A stretch of DNA of 49,327 nt from NCBI GenBank assembly GCA_944393715.1, contig CALYBB010000020.1:1-49327 (forward strand), in the 5' to 3' direction. The notes under the pieces are model-generated. The model made no database searches. It was not told the origin of the DNA and worked only from the letters and a program-made list of their open reading frames with translations. A program made the translations under genes and the position numbers. Positions 21,710 through 31,287 of this stretch are shown here, piece after piece; positions within the stretch are counted from its first letter, which is position 1; each line of letters begins with the position of its first letter. Source of the stretch: an uncultured Alphaproteobacteria bacterium (lineage in GTDB: Bacteria; Pseudomonadota; Alphaproteobacteria; RF32; CAG-239).

Positions 21710-23659
21710 TCATTTATTCCACAATCTGTAACCGATTGTATCGCGAACCGTCTCGGCCGAAAAACTGCCGTCGGCGTTTTTGTAAAAACTTATGCCTAAT
21801 GTCTGGTCGAGGTCATAGGTCTTGCCACTAAGGGTTATTTTATGCTCATTTATGCTTAATTCCGGATGATCCTTCAGAGATGTTCTGGTTTCGGCAAACG
21901 GATATTTGCTCTGCCAAACACTTTTGACAAAGCGAGCGCCGCGCGATGCAACCAATTCTAGCCGGCCTTCGCTGTTTTTGAAGGCAACAGCTTTGGTATC
22001 GGCACTTATCATAATGTCCGGAACACGCACAGTCAACAGGCTCATAACGCCAATAATAATTCCGAACCAGCCCAACAGCCGCCACTTCTCCTGCCACAAC
22101 ATCAACCACAAACCGCCAATAACAATCAGCAACAAACCCCAAAAAGGCATTGAGGGAACCTGATATCCAGCATATGGCAGAGAGGCAACCCAAGCCGTTA
22201 TGTCGTTGACCCACTTGATGCCAAGACCGACAATCTTTATAAAAGGCGCATCCAACCCCAAAGGAAGCAAAAGCAGGCTTAACAATACGAAAGGCATGAT
22301 AATCAAGCCAATGATGGGACCGGCCATAAAATTGCCTAGGGTCGTGTAAAGCGCAACCATGTTAAAATGATAAACCGCGAAAGGCAAAGTCATCAGCGAG
22401 GCAATAAAATCCGAAACCACCACGCCAATGATATAAAGCCATATTCCGCGCAGCCATTTGTTCATGCCGTCAATATGCAAAAATTTGCGCACACGGGACT
22501 CGACTTTTTCGTAAAAAGCGATCAGCCCGAGCACCGCGGCAAACGACATCTGAAAACTGGCTGAGGTCAATACCTCCGGATTAAATAACAAAACCAAAAA
22601 TGCGGCCAAAGCTATGGTCTGCATTGAAATAGCGCGACGGTCAGTCAACACACCCAGCAACACGACTGATGTCATGATAAATGCTCTTTGCGCCGGAATC
22701 TCCATGCCGGAGATCAGAAGATAAATCAGGCTCATGGCCAATGCCATAACAGCGGCAATCTTTTTGGTATCAAACTGTAGAGCCACTGGCGGAAACAGCG
22801 CTAAAATAAACCGCACCAGAAAGAACATCAATCCGGCCAGCATACTCATATGCAATCCGGAAATTGACAAAAAATGCGCCAAGCCGGAATCGCGATATTG
22901 CTCGTTTAAACGTTGTCCAATCAAACTACGCTCACCGGCGATGACTGCCGCCGTAATTGCGGCTTCATCCGGAGGCAACAGTGCGGTTATGCGATCGACG
23001 ATTTTTTGGCGAATATCGGCGATATAGGCGGAAAAAGTTTTGTGGCGGCCGCCGTTTGGACAATCTATTTTGAACCAGCGGCTTTCGGCAAAGCCTGAGC
23101 CTTTGAGGCCTGCAAAATAACTCTTACGATCAAACTGATAGCCACCCGGAACCACCGCCTTAGCCAAAGGCATAATCCGACCAATCATTTCGACGCATTC
23201 ACCGACTTTGGCCTCACCTTTTTTAGAGCGCTGAACAATCCGATACTTTCCAGCGTATACATGACCTTCAAAATCTTGCAGATTTTGCAGGGTAAAGCGG
23301 CGGCGACCTTGATAATTGCTATCTATGGCGGCAATCTCACCTTTGAAATAAAAAGTTTTGTCGGGAAATTTTTGCGGCGCTGCAGCAAGATAAATGCTTT
23401 TAATTTGAATCAACATAAAGCCAACAACAACCAATGCTGCTGCACCAAGTATTTTTAATAACCTCTGCCGGCGACGACATAAAAACGCAATAACAATTAA
23501 AGTTTCAATTAGTCCCAAAGTCAGCCACTTTGACGGCTCCTGCGGCAAAGAAAAATAAATCCCTGTGCCCAAAGCCAGCAAAGGAGGATACCATAAAACG
23601 ACGCGTGATTTGTCCTGTTGAAAATTGGTCTTAAAATATTCTGCCAAACGTCTTAACAT
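21710..23659 (-). CDS. comEC: ComEC/Rec2-family DNA-uptake channel protein, form without beta-lactamase domain
   Basis: 649 residues. N-terminal hydrophobic helices (WYPPLLALGTGIYF, LIETLIVIAFLC, AALVVVGFMLIQ), a soluble DUF4131-type domain with YFKGEIAAIDSNYQGRRR, then the Competence domain (AAVIAGERSLIGQ, SGLAHFLSISGLHMSMLAG, ISGMEIPAQRAFIM) and further membrane helices. ComEC forms the inner-membrane channel for single-stranded DNA in natural transformation. The C-terminal metallo-beta-lactamase-like part of the classic ~750-residue forms is absent; only ~100 unassigned residues follow the last helix. Its start overlaps lpxB by 7 bases. dprA, another transformation gene, is at 34953. Confidence 0.9.
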   Translation of the reverse strand: MLRRLAEYFKTNFQQDKSRVVLWYPPLLALGTGIYFSLPQEPSKWLTLGLIETLIVIAFLCRRRQRLLKILGAAALVVVGFMLIQIKSIYLAAAPQKFPDKTFYFKGEIAAIDSNYQGRRRFTLQNLQDFEGHVYAGKYRIVQRSKKGEAKVGECVEMIGRIMPLAKAVVPGGYQFDRKSYFAGLKGSGFAESRWFKIDCPNGGRHKTFSAYIADIRQKIVDRITALLPPDEAAITAAVIAGERSLIGQRLNEQYRDSGLAHFLSISGLHMSMLAGLMFFLVRFILALFPPVALQFDTKKIAAVMALAMSLIYLLISGMEIPAQRAFIMTSVVLLGVLTDRRAISMQTIALAAFLVLLFNPEVLTSASFQMSFAAVLGLIAFYEKVESRVRKFLHIDGMNKWLRGIWLYIIGVVVSDFIASLMTLPFAVYHFNMVALYTTLGNFMAGPIIGLIIMPFVLLSLLLLPLGLDAPFIKIVGLGIKWVNDITAWVASLPYAGYQVPSMPFWGLLLIVIGGLWLMLWQEKWRLLGWFGIIIGVMSLLTVRVPDIMISADTKAVAFKNSEGRLELVASRGARFVKSVWQSKYPFAETRTSLKDHPELSINEHKITLSGKTYDLDQTLGISFYKNADGSFSAETVRDTIGYRLWNK

Positions 23660-24816
23660 CCGGCAAGCCTCAAGACCTCATCGGCAGCGTTCTGGCTCGG
23701 AGTTTGGTTGCCGCAGCTTAAATACTGTCGAACCTCGGTGAAGCCTTCCATTTGTTTTTCATAGGCATCTCCATTTTTCAAAAGCTCCAGAATCTCGCGG
23801 ACAATGTTTTGCGGCGTGCAGTCTGCCTGCAAAAGTTCCGGAACCACACGGCGATTTAACATAATATTGGTTAAATTGACATATTTGATTTTTACCAGAT
23901 GTTTGGCCAGCAGGTAAGTCAGCGGCGCTACTTTATAGGCTATAATATGCGGAATATGACAGATAGCCAGCTCAAGCGCCACTGTTCCAGAGGCTGCAAT
24001 TGCGGCGCTGGAAGCCTGAAAGGCTCCGTAACGGTCGGCTTCTTTTTCCAAAATCGTAAGCGGCAGCGAATTATTTTTGAGCATTTTTTTTACTCTAGCA
24101 ACAACCGTCTTAACCGTCGGCAACACAAAATGCATATCCGGATTAAGCTCATGCAAAAGTTGAGCCGCCCGTAAAAAATCCGGCAGCAATCGACAAACTT
24201 CGGTATGGCGAGACCCTGGAAGGATTGAGATAATCTGTTTATCGTCAGGGATGGCAAATTTGCGGCGGAAAGCTTGTCCATCGGCCTGCAGAACGGCGCT
24301 TTCAATCACCGGATGGCCGACAAAAACGGTTTTTAAGCGATATTTGGTAAAGTAAGGCGGCTCATTCGGTAAAAGGGTTAACAGCTCGTCGATATATTTG
24401 TACATTGTTTTGGCTCGGCGTTTTTTCCATGCCCAAACCTGCGGCGCGACATAATGCACTTGTTTAACACCGGTATTTAGCCGACGCAGGGCTTTGTGGA
24501 TCCGACAACAGAAACTCCAGCTGTCTATGGTAATGACAACATTGGGGCGGCGATTGATAATATCGGCAACGACTTCGCGAATCCGCTGCAAGACCCGCGG
24601 AATACTCGGGACAACCTCCACCAATCCCATCACGGCCAGTTCGGAGATATCAAACAAAGGCTTTAAGCCTTCGGCTTCCATCGTATCGCCACCGAGACCA
24701 AAAAATTCAACTTCATTATTCGTTTTTTGCCGCAGAGCACGCATCAGCCGCGACCCCAGCAGATCGCCGCTCGGTTCACCGGCAATTAGATAAATTTTGA
24801 GCTTATTTGAAGTCAT
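23653..24816 (-). CDS. lpxB: Lipid-A-disaccharide synthase
   Basis: 387 residues. Starts with KIYLIAGEPSGDLLGSRLMRAL, the family's signature, followed by FFGLGGDTMEAEGL, VVITIDSWSFCCRI, YVAPQVWAWKKRRAKTMYKYID, FVGHPVIESAV, ISILPGSRHTEVCRLLP and SGTVALELAICHIPHIIAYK. It joins UDP-2,3-diacylglucosamine and lipid X to make the lipid A disaccharide at the inner membrane. One small departure: the usual DSPDF reads DSWSF. It overlaps lpxI upstream by 14 bases and comEC downstream by 7, so it is mid-operon. Confidence 0.96.
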   Translation of the reverse strand: MTSNKLKIYLIAGEPSGDLLGSRLMRALRQKTNNEVEFFGLGGDTMEAEGLKPLFDISELAVMGLVEVVPSIPRVLQRIREVVADIINRRPNVVITIDSWSFCCRIHKALRRLNTGVKQVHYVAPQVWAWKKRRAKTMYKYIDELLTLLPNEPPYFTKYRLKTVFVGHPVIESAVLQADGQAFRRKFAIPDDKQIISILPGSRHTEVCRLLPDFLRAAQLLHELNPDMHFVLPTVKTVVARVKKMLKNNSLPLTILEKEADRYGAFQASSAAIAASGTVALELAICHIPHIIAYKVAPLTYLLAKHLVKIKYVNLTNIMLNRRVVPELLQADCTPQNIVREILELLKNGDAYEKQMEGFTEVRQYLSCGNQTPSQNAADEVLRLAGC

Positions 24817-25648
24817 TGGGATTTACTCCGATAATAAACATGCCGTATTTATCTGCCAGGGCTACGGTTTCTTTTTCGTCAACTATCAAACCATTACCGG
24901 CATGAACGGCCAGTCCCTCAAGCCCACATTCGTGCGCCCGCTCAACCGAACGGGGGCCTACTGTCGGCAGATCAATGCGCATATCTTGCTCCGGTTTGCG
25001 CAATTTAACCAAAACTCCGCCTCCGCCCTTGCGGCGATACTCTTTGCAGCGACGAATCAGCTCGTCGGTGCCCTCTATACCTTCGACACCCAAGACCAAC
25101 CCCTGCTGGACAACGACGGCCTGACCTATATCCAAACGACCCAAAGCAAGAGCCGCTTCTATGCCGCGGCGAATGTCCTCTTTGTCCCTTTCCGATGGCT
25201 TGCGTTTGGTCAGGATTCCCTCTTTAACCAACAATTCCGGTATGACTTCATGAATGCCCTTAACCGACATGCCATCGCCCTCTATTTCTTTAACCAAAGC
25301 GCGTAAAATGCCGTCATCACCCAAAGCTTTGGCACCGATGCGGGCAAAAAAAGCCGTGGTGCGCAGATCCGGCACAAGGTCAAAAAAGCTCGGCCGGCGA
25401 ATCGTTCCAATCATTACCACGTCGCGTACCTGCTGCTCGGTAAAATATTTAAATCCGGTTCCAGCCTGCCCAATGCGAATCCAACGAAGCGGAAAATCCG
25501 CCCCGTTGTTGAAAAAATTTTTATCGGCATTGCCTTCTATTGCCAGAACAACAAAATCCCTGCCTTCAGTCAGGCATTGCCGAACCAACATTTCGGGGAT
25601 GGAACCGCCGCCGGCAATAATGCCGAGTTTGCGGTGCGTGTTTGTCAT
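24803..25648 (-). CDS. lpxI: UDP-2,3-diacylglucosamine pyrophosphatase LpxI
   Basis: 281 residues. KLGIIAGGGSIPEMLV at the start, MIGTIRRPSFFDLVPD, then GDDGILRALVKEIEGDGMSVKGIHEV, GRLDIGQAVVVQQGLVLGVEGIEGTDELI, KLRKPEQDMRIDLPTVGP and the end GLEGLAVHAGNGLIVDE match the LpxI (DUF1009) family. It hydrolyses UDP-2,3-diacylglucosamine to lipid X, the step done by LpxH in gammaproteobacteria; its use here is an alphaproteobacterial trait. Overlaps lpxB by 14 bases. A 212-base gap separates it from lpxA. Confidence 0.96.
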   Translation of the reverse strand: MTNTHRKLGIIAGGGSIPEMLVRQCLTEGRDFVVLAIEGNADKNFFNNGADFPLRWIRIGQAGTGFKYFTEQQVRDVVMIGTIRRPSFFDLVPDLRTTAFFARIGAKALGDDGILRALVKEIEGDGMSVKGIHEVIPELLVKEGILTKRKPSERDKEDIRRGIEAALALGRLDIGQAVVVQQGLVLGVEGIEGTDELIRRCKEYRRKGGGGVLVKLRKPEQDMRIDLPTVGPRSVERAHECGLEGLAVHAGNGLIVDEKETVALADKYGMFIIGVNPNDFK

Positions 25649-25820
25649 TTTTTCAACCTTTATAAAAAAACAAAACTTGATATCCGGTTATTTTGGACAT
25701 TTTTCAAAAAACAGCGGCCTTTTCATCTTTGAAATCCGGCGACCATCTTCTATCCTGCCCAAATATCCTATATCAAGCTTTGTAAAAATTGATTTAACAT
25801 AAGAAGCTAAATCAATCTTA

Positions 25821-25854
25821 CAGCCGGCACTGAGGCCTGTCCCGAGGCCGGCTG
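25821..25854. repeat. Inverted repeat after lpxA
   Basis: CAGCCGGC (25821-25828) and GCCGGCTG (25847-25854) begin 6 bases beyond the lpxA stop. Read on the - strand, no T-tract follows, so it is a weak terminator or an mRNA-stabilising hairpin between lpxA and lpxI. Confidence 0.6.
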
Positions 25855-25860
25855 AAAAAA

Positions 25861-26661
25861 CTATTCGGCAGCCGTCATAACTTTGCGGCGGCCAGCCAAA
25901 CCATCGCTGATAAACTGCAACTGTTCCATGACTAGGGCGTTGTCTTTGTATTTTTCTTTGGCTTTTTCGACCCTGATATCAAAAGTATCTTCTTTGCCCT
26001 TAAAAATATACATAAAAGCGCGACTAACCGCTTTGATGGTTTTTTCATCCATACCGGCACGCTGCATTCCGACACGATTCAGGCCACGCAACTTGCCGCG
26101 ATCGCCGGTAACAATACCAAAAGGAATAACATCGCGGTCAACGCCGGAGAGACCTCCGATCATAGCTTTGCGGCCGATACGGCAAAACTGGTGAACGGCC
26201 GAGTTGCCGCCCAAAATCACACCGTCGCCTAAATGAACATGACCACCGATAACTGCGTTGTTGGTCATAATCACATTATTGCCGATAACACAATCGTGGG
26301 CAATATGAGAGTTAACCATCAGCATACAGCCGTCGCCGACAACGGTTGTCTGATGTTCTTTCGGGGTGCCTCGGTGGATGGTAACATTTTCGCGAATAAC
26401 ATTGTTTTTGCCGATAATGACTTTGGCGCCGGGGACAAATTCATTGCCATGGTCTTGCGGACCGGTACCCAGACAAGCGCCAGGGAAAACAACCGTTCCG
26501 TCACCGATGGTGGTGTCGCCGTAAACAGTTACCCTGCCGATAAGTTTAACATTTTCACCTATTTTTGCCTGAGCGCTGACCCAGCAAAACGGTCCTATCT
26601 CTGCGCTGTTGGCTATTTTTGCACCGTCTTCGACAAAGGCTGTCGGATGTATTTTTGCCAT
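25861..26661 (-). CDS. lpxA: UDP-N-acetylglucosamine acyltransferase LpxA
   Basis: 266 residues, near the 262 of E. coli. Begins IHPTAFVEDGAKIANSAEIGPFC and continues in hexapeptide turns of the left-handed beta-helix; VMLTNSHIAHDC-like catalytic region is here MLMVNSHIAHDCVIGNNV with the catalytic His. GVDRDVIPFGIVTGDRGKLRGLNRVGMQRAGM marks the junction to the C-terminal helical domain. First committed step of lipid A synthesis, acylating UDP-GlcNAc at the 3-position. It follows lpxD with a 168-base gap in which the usual fabZ is absent. Confidence 0.97.
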   Translation of the reverse strand: MAKIHPTAFVEDGAKIANSAEIGPFCWVSAQAKIGENVKLIGRVTVYGDTTIGDGTVVFPGACLGTGPQDHGNEFVPGAKVIIGKNNVIRENVTIHRGTPKEHQTTVVGDGCMLMVNSHIAHDCVIGNNVIMTNNAVIGGHVHLGDGVILGGNSAVHQFCRIGRKAMIGGLSGVDRDVIPFGIVTGDRGKLRGLNRVGMQRAGMDEKTIKAVSRAFMYIFKGKEDTFDIRVEKAKEKYKDNALVMEQLQFISDGLAGRRKVMTAAE

Positions 26662-26829
26662 TTAATTTTTCGTCCTTTTTTGTTCTTTGTTATCTGCTCA
26701 CAATTTAACGGATATCTTTTTTGTTGGCAAAACACAAAATTTTTCTTATTGTTACAGGAGACAAAAGATTCTTTTGGCACGTCTTTTTTACATATTTAAA
26801 TTATGGCTTTTATAAACAGGTTGTGAAAA

Positions 26830-27843
26830 CTATTTTTTCCATAATTTTTGCAGACAAGCTGTTTGTTTCATAAAGTCTTTGAAACCGATGGCCGGAATTC
26901 CCATTACCGCCTGACCAGCTTCAATATCACGCATAATACCGGATTTGGCGCCGACCTGTGCACCGCTGCCGACTTTGATGTGATCGGCGAATCCGGCCTG
27001 CCCGCCACAAACGACATAATCGCCGAATGTGCAACTACCGGCAACTCCCACCTGCGCGACCAAAACACAGCCGCGACCGAGTTTATCGTTGTGGGCAATC
27101 TGCACCAAATTATCAATGCGACAGCCGTCGCCGATAACCGTATCGTCCAGAGCTCCGCGGTCTATGCAGGCATTAGCACAGATTTCAACATCATTGCCGA
27201 TAATAACCCGCCCCAGCTGCGGAATTCGTTTGTGGACGCCTTGTACGGTTTGAAAACCAAAGCCGTCCCAGCCAATGCGGGCGCCGCCGTAAATATAAAC
27301 ATTGTTGCCGATCAGCGCGTGCATAATATTGGCATGGCTGCCGACACGGCAGTTGTTGCCAAGCTTACAGCCTTCGGCAATGACACAACCGGCTTCCAAA
27401 CGGCAATTATCACCTATCTCAACATTTTCGCCGATAACCACATAGTCGCCAATATAGCTGTTTTGACCAATTTTAGCCGATTTGGCAATAACAGCCGTCG
27501 GGCAAATTTGCGGTGCCGGCAGGATTTCCGTATACATGGCATAATTCAATTTCACAAAGGCATCATGCGGATCGTCACTCAGCAATACAATGACACCGGA
27601 AGGAATCAGCGACGCAAAATCTTTGGTGGTCACACAGGCCGTTGTTTTAATTGATGCGGCGTCGGCCTTGCGTTTTTTGTCGAAGAAAAATGAAATCTCC
27701 CCCGCTGCGCCGTTGTCTATGGTTGCCATATCGCTGATCATAACACCGCTTTTGCTCTCATCGACCAACGATGCACCACAAATTTCGGCAATTTGCTTTA
27801 ATGAAAACGGACCGTTGTTTTTATAAAAGCGTGTGTCGACCAT
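26830..27843 (-). CDS. lpxD: UDP-3-O-acylglucosamine N-acyltransferase LpxD
   Basis: 337 residues. N-terminal uridine-binding domain ([29 protein letters not shown]), then a hexapeptide beta-helix from about residue 105 with [57 protein letters not shown] (catalytic His in the last stretch) and [20 protein letters not shown]. It adds the N-linked acyl chain in lipid A synthesis. AAGGAG precedes the ATG. It lies 24 bases after bamA and shares its operon. Confidence 0.97.
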   Translation of the reverse strand: MVDTRFYKNNGPFSLKQIAEICGASLVDESKSGVMISDMATIDNGAAGEISFFFDKKRKADAASIKTTACVTTKDFASLIPSGVIVLLSDDPHDAFVKLNYAMYTEILPAPQICPTAVIAKSAKIGQNSYIGDYVVIGENVEIGDNCRLEAGCVIAEGCKLGNNCRVGSHANIMHALIGNNVYIYGGARIGWDGFGFQTVQGVHKRIPQLGRVIIGNDVEICANACIDRGALDDTVIGDGCRIDNLVQIAHNDKLGRGCVLVAQVGVAGSCTFGDYVVCGGQAGFADHIKVGSGAQVGAKSGIMRDIEAGQAVMGIPAIGFKDFMKQTACLQKLWKK

Positions 27844-27867
27844 AGCGTTTTCTCCTTTATGTTTTAG

Positions 27868-30132
27868 TTACAGGCGGCTGCCAAAGTTCAGGCGGAAGAC
27901 TTCCGTTTCATCATAATCTTCTTTGACAATCGGGAAGCCAAAGTCGATGTCGATTTGCCCCATCGGCGACAACCATTGAAAACCAAAGCCGACAGCAACA
28001 CGTGGCGAATCGTCATAATTAATATCTTTTTCATTAAAGTTATCCGGCTTGCCAATCATGCCGACATCGGTGAAGACATGTGCCGAAATACCCAATTCTT
28101 CAAGCCCTATCGGAAAACCGAATTCGGCGCCGGTATAGACCATCCAGTTGCCGCCTAAGGCGTCGTCCGTGTATTTATCGCGGGCGCCGATGCCTCCGAC
28201 CTCAAAACCGCGCATGGTATAGCCTCCCAAGAAGTAACGGTTGGTTAAGCGAACATCTTCACCGCCGTAGCCCTGAATGCTGCCGGCATTAGCAAAAAGT
28301 TTTAAGGTATAGTAGTCGGCCAAAGTGTGATACCAATAGGCTTTGCCATCAAACTTAACATATTTTTCATCGCCACCGGCTCCGGCAACATCGGTACCGG
28401 CAGACAAGAAATAGCCCTCACGAGTATATAAGGCACTGTCCCGCTTGTCATAAACAAATGTTGTGCCGACCGACGAGTTAGAATATTTGCCTTTTTCATC
28501 CTTAATATACTGAGAGGCATAATCACCGACGTCGGTAATCTCATCCTGCTTTAGCGTATAGCGAACCTGCTGCGAAAAATCATCGGTATAATTCCAGCCG
28601 GCACGCAGACGACCACCTGTTACCTGACTATCATAAGAGCTTTCATCCTGATAGTCCTGACGAGAATGGAACAAATCAACACCGGCACGCAGGCGGCGAT
28701 CCAAAAAATAAGGTTCAGTAAAACTGACATCAAAATCCTGAGACCTTTCAGAAACACCTATATCAAAGCCGAGACGCTGCCCCAGACCTTGAAAATTGTT
28801 TTCGGTAACACCGGTTCTGACCAAAGCGCCGTTGACTGTCGAAAAACCAACACCAACATTAAAATAGCCTGTTGATTTTTCTTTGACATCAATATCTAGA
28901 TCAGCACGGTTGCCGTCTTTGGCCACGGTATTGATGTCAACTTTTTCAAAATAGTCCAAATTTTCGATATTGCGGCGCGAATCTTTAATCTTTGAAGCAT
29001 TGAAAGCATCGCCTTCTTCAATACGCATTTCGCGACGAATAACTTTATCTTGAGTCCGATTATTGCCGCGGATATTAATGCGATCAACAAACAAACGTGC
29101 CCCTTCGCGAATACGGAAAGTTATATCAGCCTCGCCGGTGGCCGTATTTTTGTTTATTTCCGGTTCGACATTAACAAAAGCAAAACCTTTTTTGCCCAGC
29201 TCATCGGTCAAAACCGAAACCGTGTCGTCGATATCGTCCGAATTGTATCGCTCTCCGGATTCAACTTCAATAAAGCGCGTATAGTCTTCCGCCTTTACGT
29301 CCGAGATATCCGAAACAATGTCAACATTGCGAATGGTATAACGACGCCCTTCATCAACAACAAAAGTTATTGTGAAAGATGTCTTATCAGGACTTAGTTC
29401 AGCGACCGCTGAAACAACGCGAAAATCAGCATAGCCGCGTTTCAGATAAAAACGGCGCAACAATTCTTTATCATAATTGGTTTTTTCGGCATCATAGTTT
29501 TCGGCCGAAGAAAAGATACGATACCAACGGCTTTCTTTGCTCATGATGGCTTCTTTAAGCTCATCCGAAGAATAATGAACATTGCCGATGAAGTTGATTT
29601 TATCAATCGCGGCCAGAGGCCCTTCGTCAATATTAAAAATCAAATCAACCCGATTTTGGTCCCTGCGGATAATTTCGGGGTTGACCACTGCGGCATAACG
29701 ACCGCTGCGGCGATAAACCTCCAATATGCGGCGGACATCATCCTGAACTTTGGCACGGGAATAAGTTGCACGCGGCGCCAGAGTGATTTCACTTTCCAGC
29801 ATGTCATCATCAACCTTATCATTGCCGTCAAACAAAACTTGTGAAATAATCGGATTTTCAGAAACGCTGATAAACATTGTGCCCACGGCATTAATATTGA
29901 TAGCAACGTCTTCAAACAGCCCCGTGGCATAAAGATGTTTTAGGGCTTCGTTCAATTTTTCATCGCTGACACTTTGTCCGGATTTGATATCAATATAGGA
30001 CAAAACCGTTTCCGGCTCGACTCTCTTCAAACCTTCTATTTTGATATCTTTGACATAACTTGATGCTGCATAAGCGCTGGTTGAAGCCATCAAACCAAGA
30101 ATAAAAGTTCCCAAACATATTTTTTTCATCAT
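27868..30132 (-). CDS. bamA: Outer-membrane protein assembly factor BamA
   Basis: 754 residues with a signal peptide (cleavage after about STSAYA, residue 22). Five POTRA repeats fill residues ~25-420 (VKDIKIEGLKRVEPETVLSYI, VSENPIISQVLFDGN and others), followed by the 16-strand barrel with the family signature VRLTNRYFLGGYTMRGFEVGGIG (VRGF variant MRGF), and a C-terminus ending in a beta-signal, VFRLNFGSRL. It is the core of the machine that inserts beta-barrel proteins into the outer membrane. It lies 18 bases after rseP. Typical gene neighbour skp (ompH) is not present between bamA and lpxD. Confidence 0.97.
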   Translation of the reverse strand: MMKKICLGTFILGLMASTSAYAASSYVKDIKIEGLKRVEPETVLSYIDIKSGQSVSDEKLNEALKHLYATGLFEDVAININAVGTMFISVSENPIISQVLFDGNDKVDDDMLESEITLAPRATYSRAKVQDDVRRILEVYRRSGRYAAVVNPEIIRRDQNRVDLIFNIDEGPLAAIDKINFIGNVHYSSDELKEAIMSKESRWYRIFSSAENYDAEKTNYDKELLRRFYLKRGYADFRVVSAVAELSPDKTSFTITFVVDEGRRYTIRNVDIVSDISDVKAEDYTRFIEVESGERYNSDDIDDTVSVLTDELGKKGFAFVNVEPEINKNTATGEADITFRIREGARLFVDRINIRGNNRTQDKVIRREMRIEEGDAFNASKIKDSRRNIENLDYFEKVDINTVAKDGNRADLDIDVKEKSTGYFNVGVGFSTVNGALVRTGVTENNFQGLGQRLGFDIGVSERSQDFDVSFTEPYFLDRRLRAGVDLFHSRQDYQDESSYDSQVTGGRLRAGWNYTDDFSQQVRYTLKQDEITDVGDYASQYIKDEKGKYSNSSVGTTFVYDKRDSALYTREGYFLSAGTDVAGAGGDEKYVKFDGKAYWYHTLADYYTLKLFANAGSIQGYGGEDVRLTNRYFLGGYTMRGFEVGGIGARDKYTDDALGGNWMVYTGAEFGFPIGLEELGISAHVFTDVGMIGKPDNFNEKDINYDDSPRVAVGFGFQWLSPMGQIDIDFGFPIVKEDYDETEVFRLNFGSRL

Positions 30133-30150
30133 TTATCCCCTAAGTCTTTT

Positions 30151-31275
30151 TTATGAAAACCAGCGATTAAACAATCTGGCAAAATCATTATAAGTTGCAA
30201 ACAACATTAAGGCGATTAGTAACATAAAACCCGCCTTAAAAACATATTCTTTGGCTTGCTCGTTAATTTCGCGGCGAATGACAATCTCAATCAGATAAAT
30301 CACAACGTGCCCCCCATCCAAAAGAGGAATCGGGAACAGATTTATCAACCCCAGATTGATTGACAACAGCGCCATAAACACAACAAAATCAAGCCAAGAG
30401 CTAGTCCTCGTAATATCTCCGCTCATTTCGGCAATACGAACGATGCCACCGAGTTCTTCGGTGCCGCGGGCACCGGTAATCATTTGGCCAACACCGCGCA
30501 AGGTTACAACAGTTATTTGCCATGTCATAAGACCGGCTTCCTTGATTGATTCGAGCAAAGATAATTTTATCGGATTAAACTCTACGGTAGTTACCGAAGC
30601 AACGCCAAGCATCGGCTTTTGATCCTGATTGGGCTCAACTTCCAGAGGAATGGTTTTAAGCTCAACCGTCAAATTTATCTTTTTGTCTCCGCGCTGCAAC
30701 ACCAAATCTACCGTGCCATCCGTATTCATGTCAATTTCTTGGCGAAATTCTTGAAAAGTTTTGACCTCGTGGCCGTCAACACTCAATATTTTATCCTGCG
30801 GCAAAACGCCTGCCTTTTCGGCAGCACTTCCCTTGATAACCTCCCCGACGACCGGCGGAAAATCCATCTTGCCGTAGACAAGGAACATTAAGGCAAACAC
30901 CAAAACAGCAAACAAATAATTGAATCCGGGACCGCCAATAACAATGGCAAGTTTTTTGAATGGATTTTGGAAAGCAAAGGCGTACTTTCTATCTTCCTCC
31001 GACAATTTATCAGCCGCGCTACCGCCAGAAGCTTCATCCATATCGCCCAAAAATTTGCAATAGCCGCCTAACGGAATGGCAGAAATTTTCCATAATGTTC
31101 CAGAGGAATCGTGCCGCCCCCACAACATTTTGCCAAAACCGATGGAAAATTCGGCAACCTTAACGCCGCACAATTTGGCGACAATGTAATGACCAAATTC
31201 ATGCACAAATACCAAAATGCCTAAGAGGACAATAAATGGTATTATATAATAAGCCGCATTAATAAGCCAATCCAT
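30151..31275 (-). CDS. rseP: RseP-type site-2 intramembrane metalloprotease
   Basis: 374 residues from the ATG at 31275, six bases after GGGAG; TTG codons just before it overlap the spacer. Zinc motif FVHEFGHYIVAK (H25-E-F-G-H29), the substrate-clamping GFNYLFAVLVF, one PDZ domain (about 115-205, VIKGSAAEKAGVLPQDKILSVDG) and the second motif FPIPLLDGGHVVIY. The classic gammaproteobacterial form has two PDZ domains and about 450 residues, so this is the shorter form. It releases membrane-bound regulators, for example anti-sigma factors, by cutting in the membrane. In the canonical order dxr precedes it, but here cdsA does. Confidence 0.95.
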   Translation of the reverse strand: MDWLINAAYYIIPFIVLLGILVFVHEFGHYIVAKLCGVKVAEFSIGFGKMLWGRHDSSGTLWKISAIPLGGYCKFLGDMDEASGGSAADKLSEEDRKYAFAFQNPFKKLAIVIGGPGFNYLFAVLVFALMFLVYGKMDFPPVVGEVIKGSAAEKAGVLPQDKILSVDGHEVKTFQEFRQEIDMNTDGTVDLVLQRGDKKINLTVELKTIPLEVEPNQDQKPMLGVASVTTVEFNPIKLSLLESIKEAGLMTWQITVVTLRGVGQMITGARGTEELGGIVRIAEMSGDITRTSSWLDFVVFMALLSINLGLINLFPIPLLDGGHVVIYLIEIVIRREINEQAKEYVFKAGFMLLIALMLFATYNDFARLFNRWFS

Positions 31276-31287
31276 CAACAACTCCCG

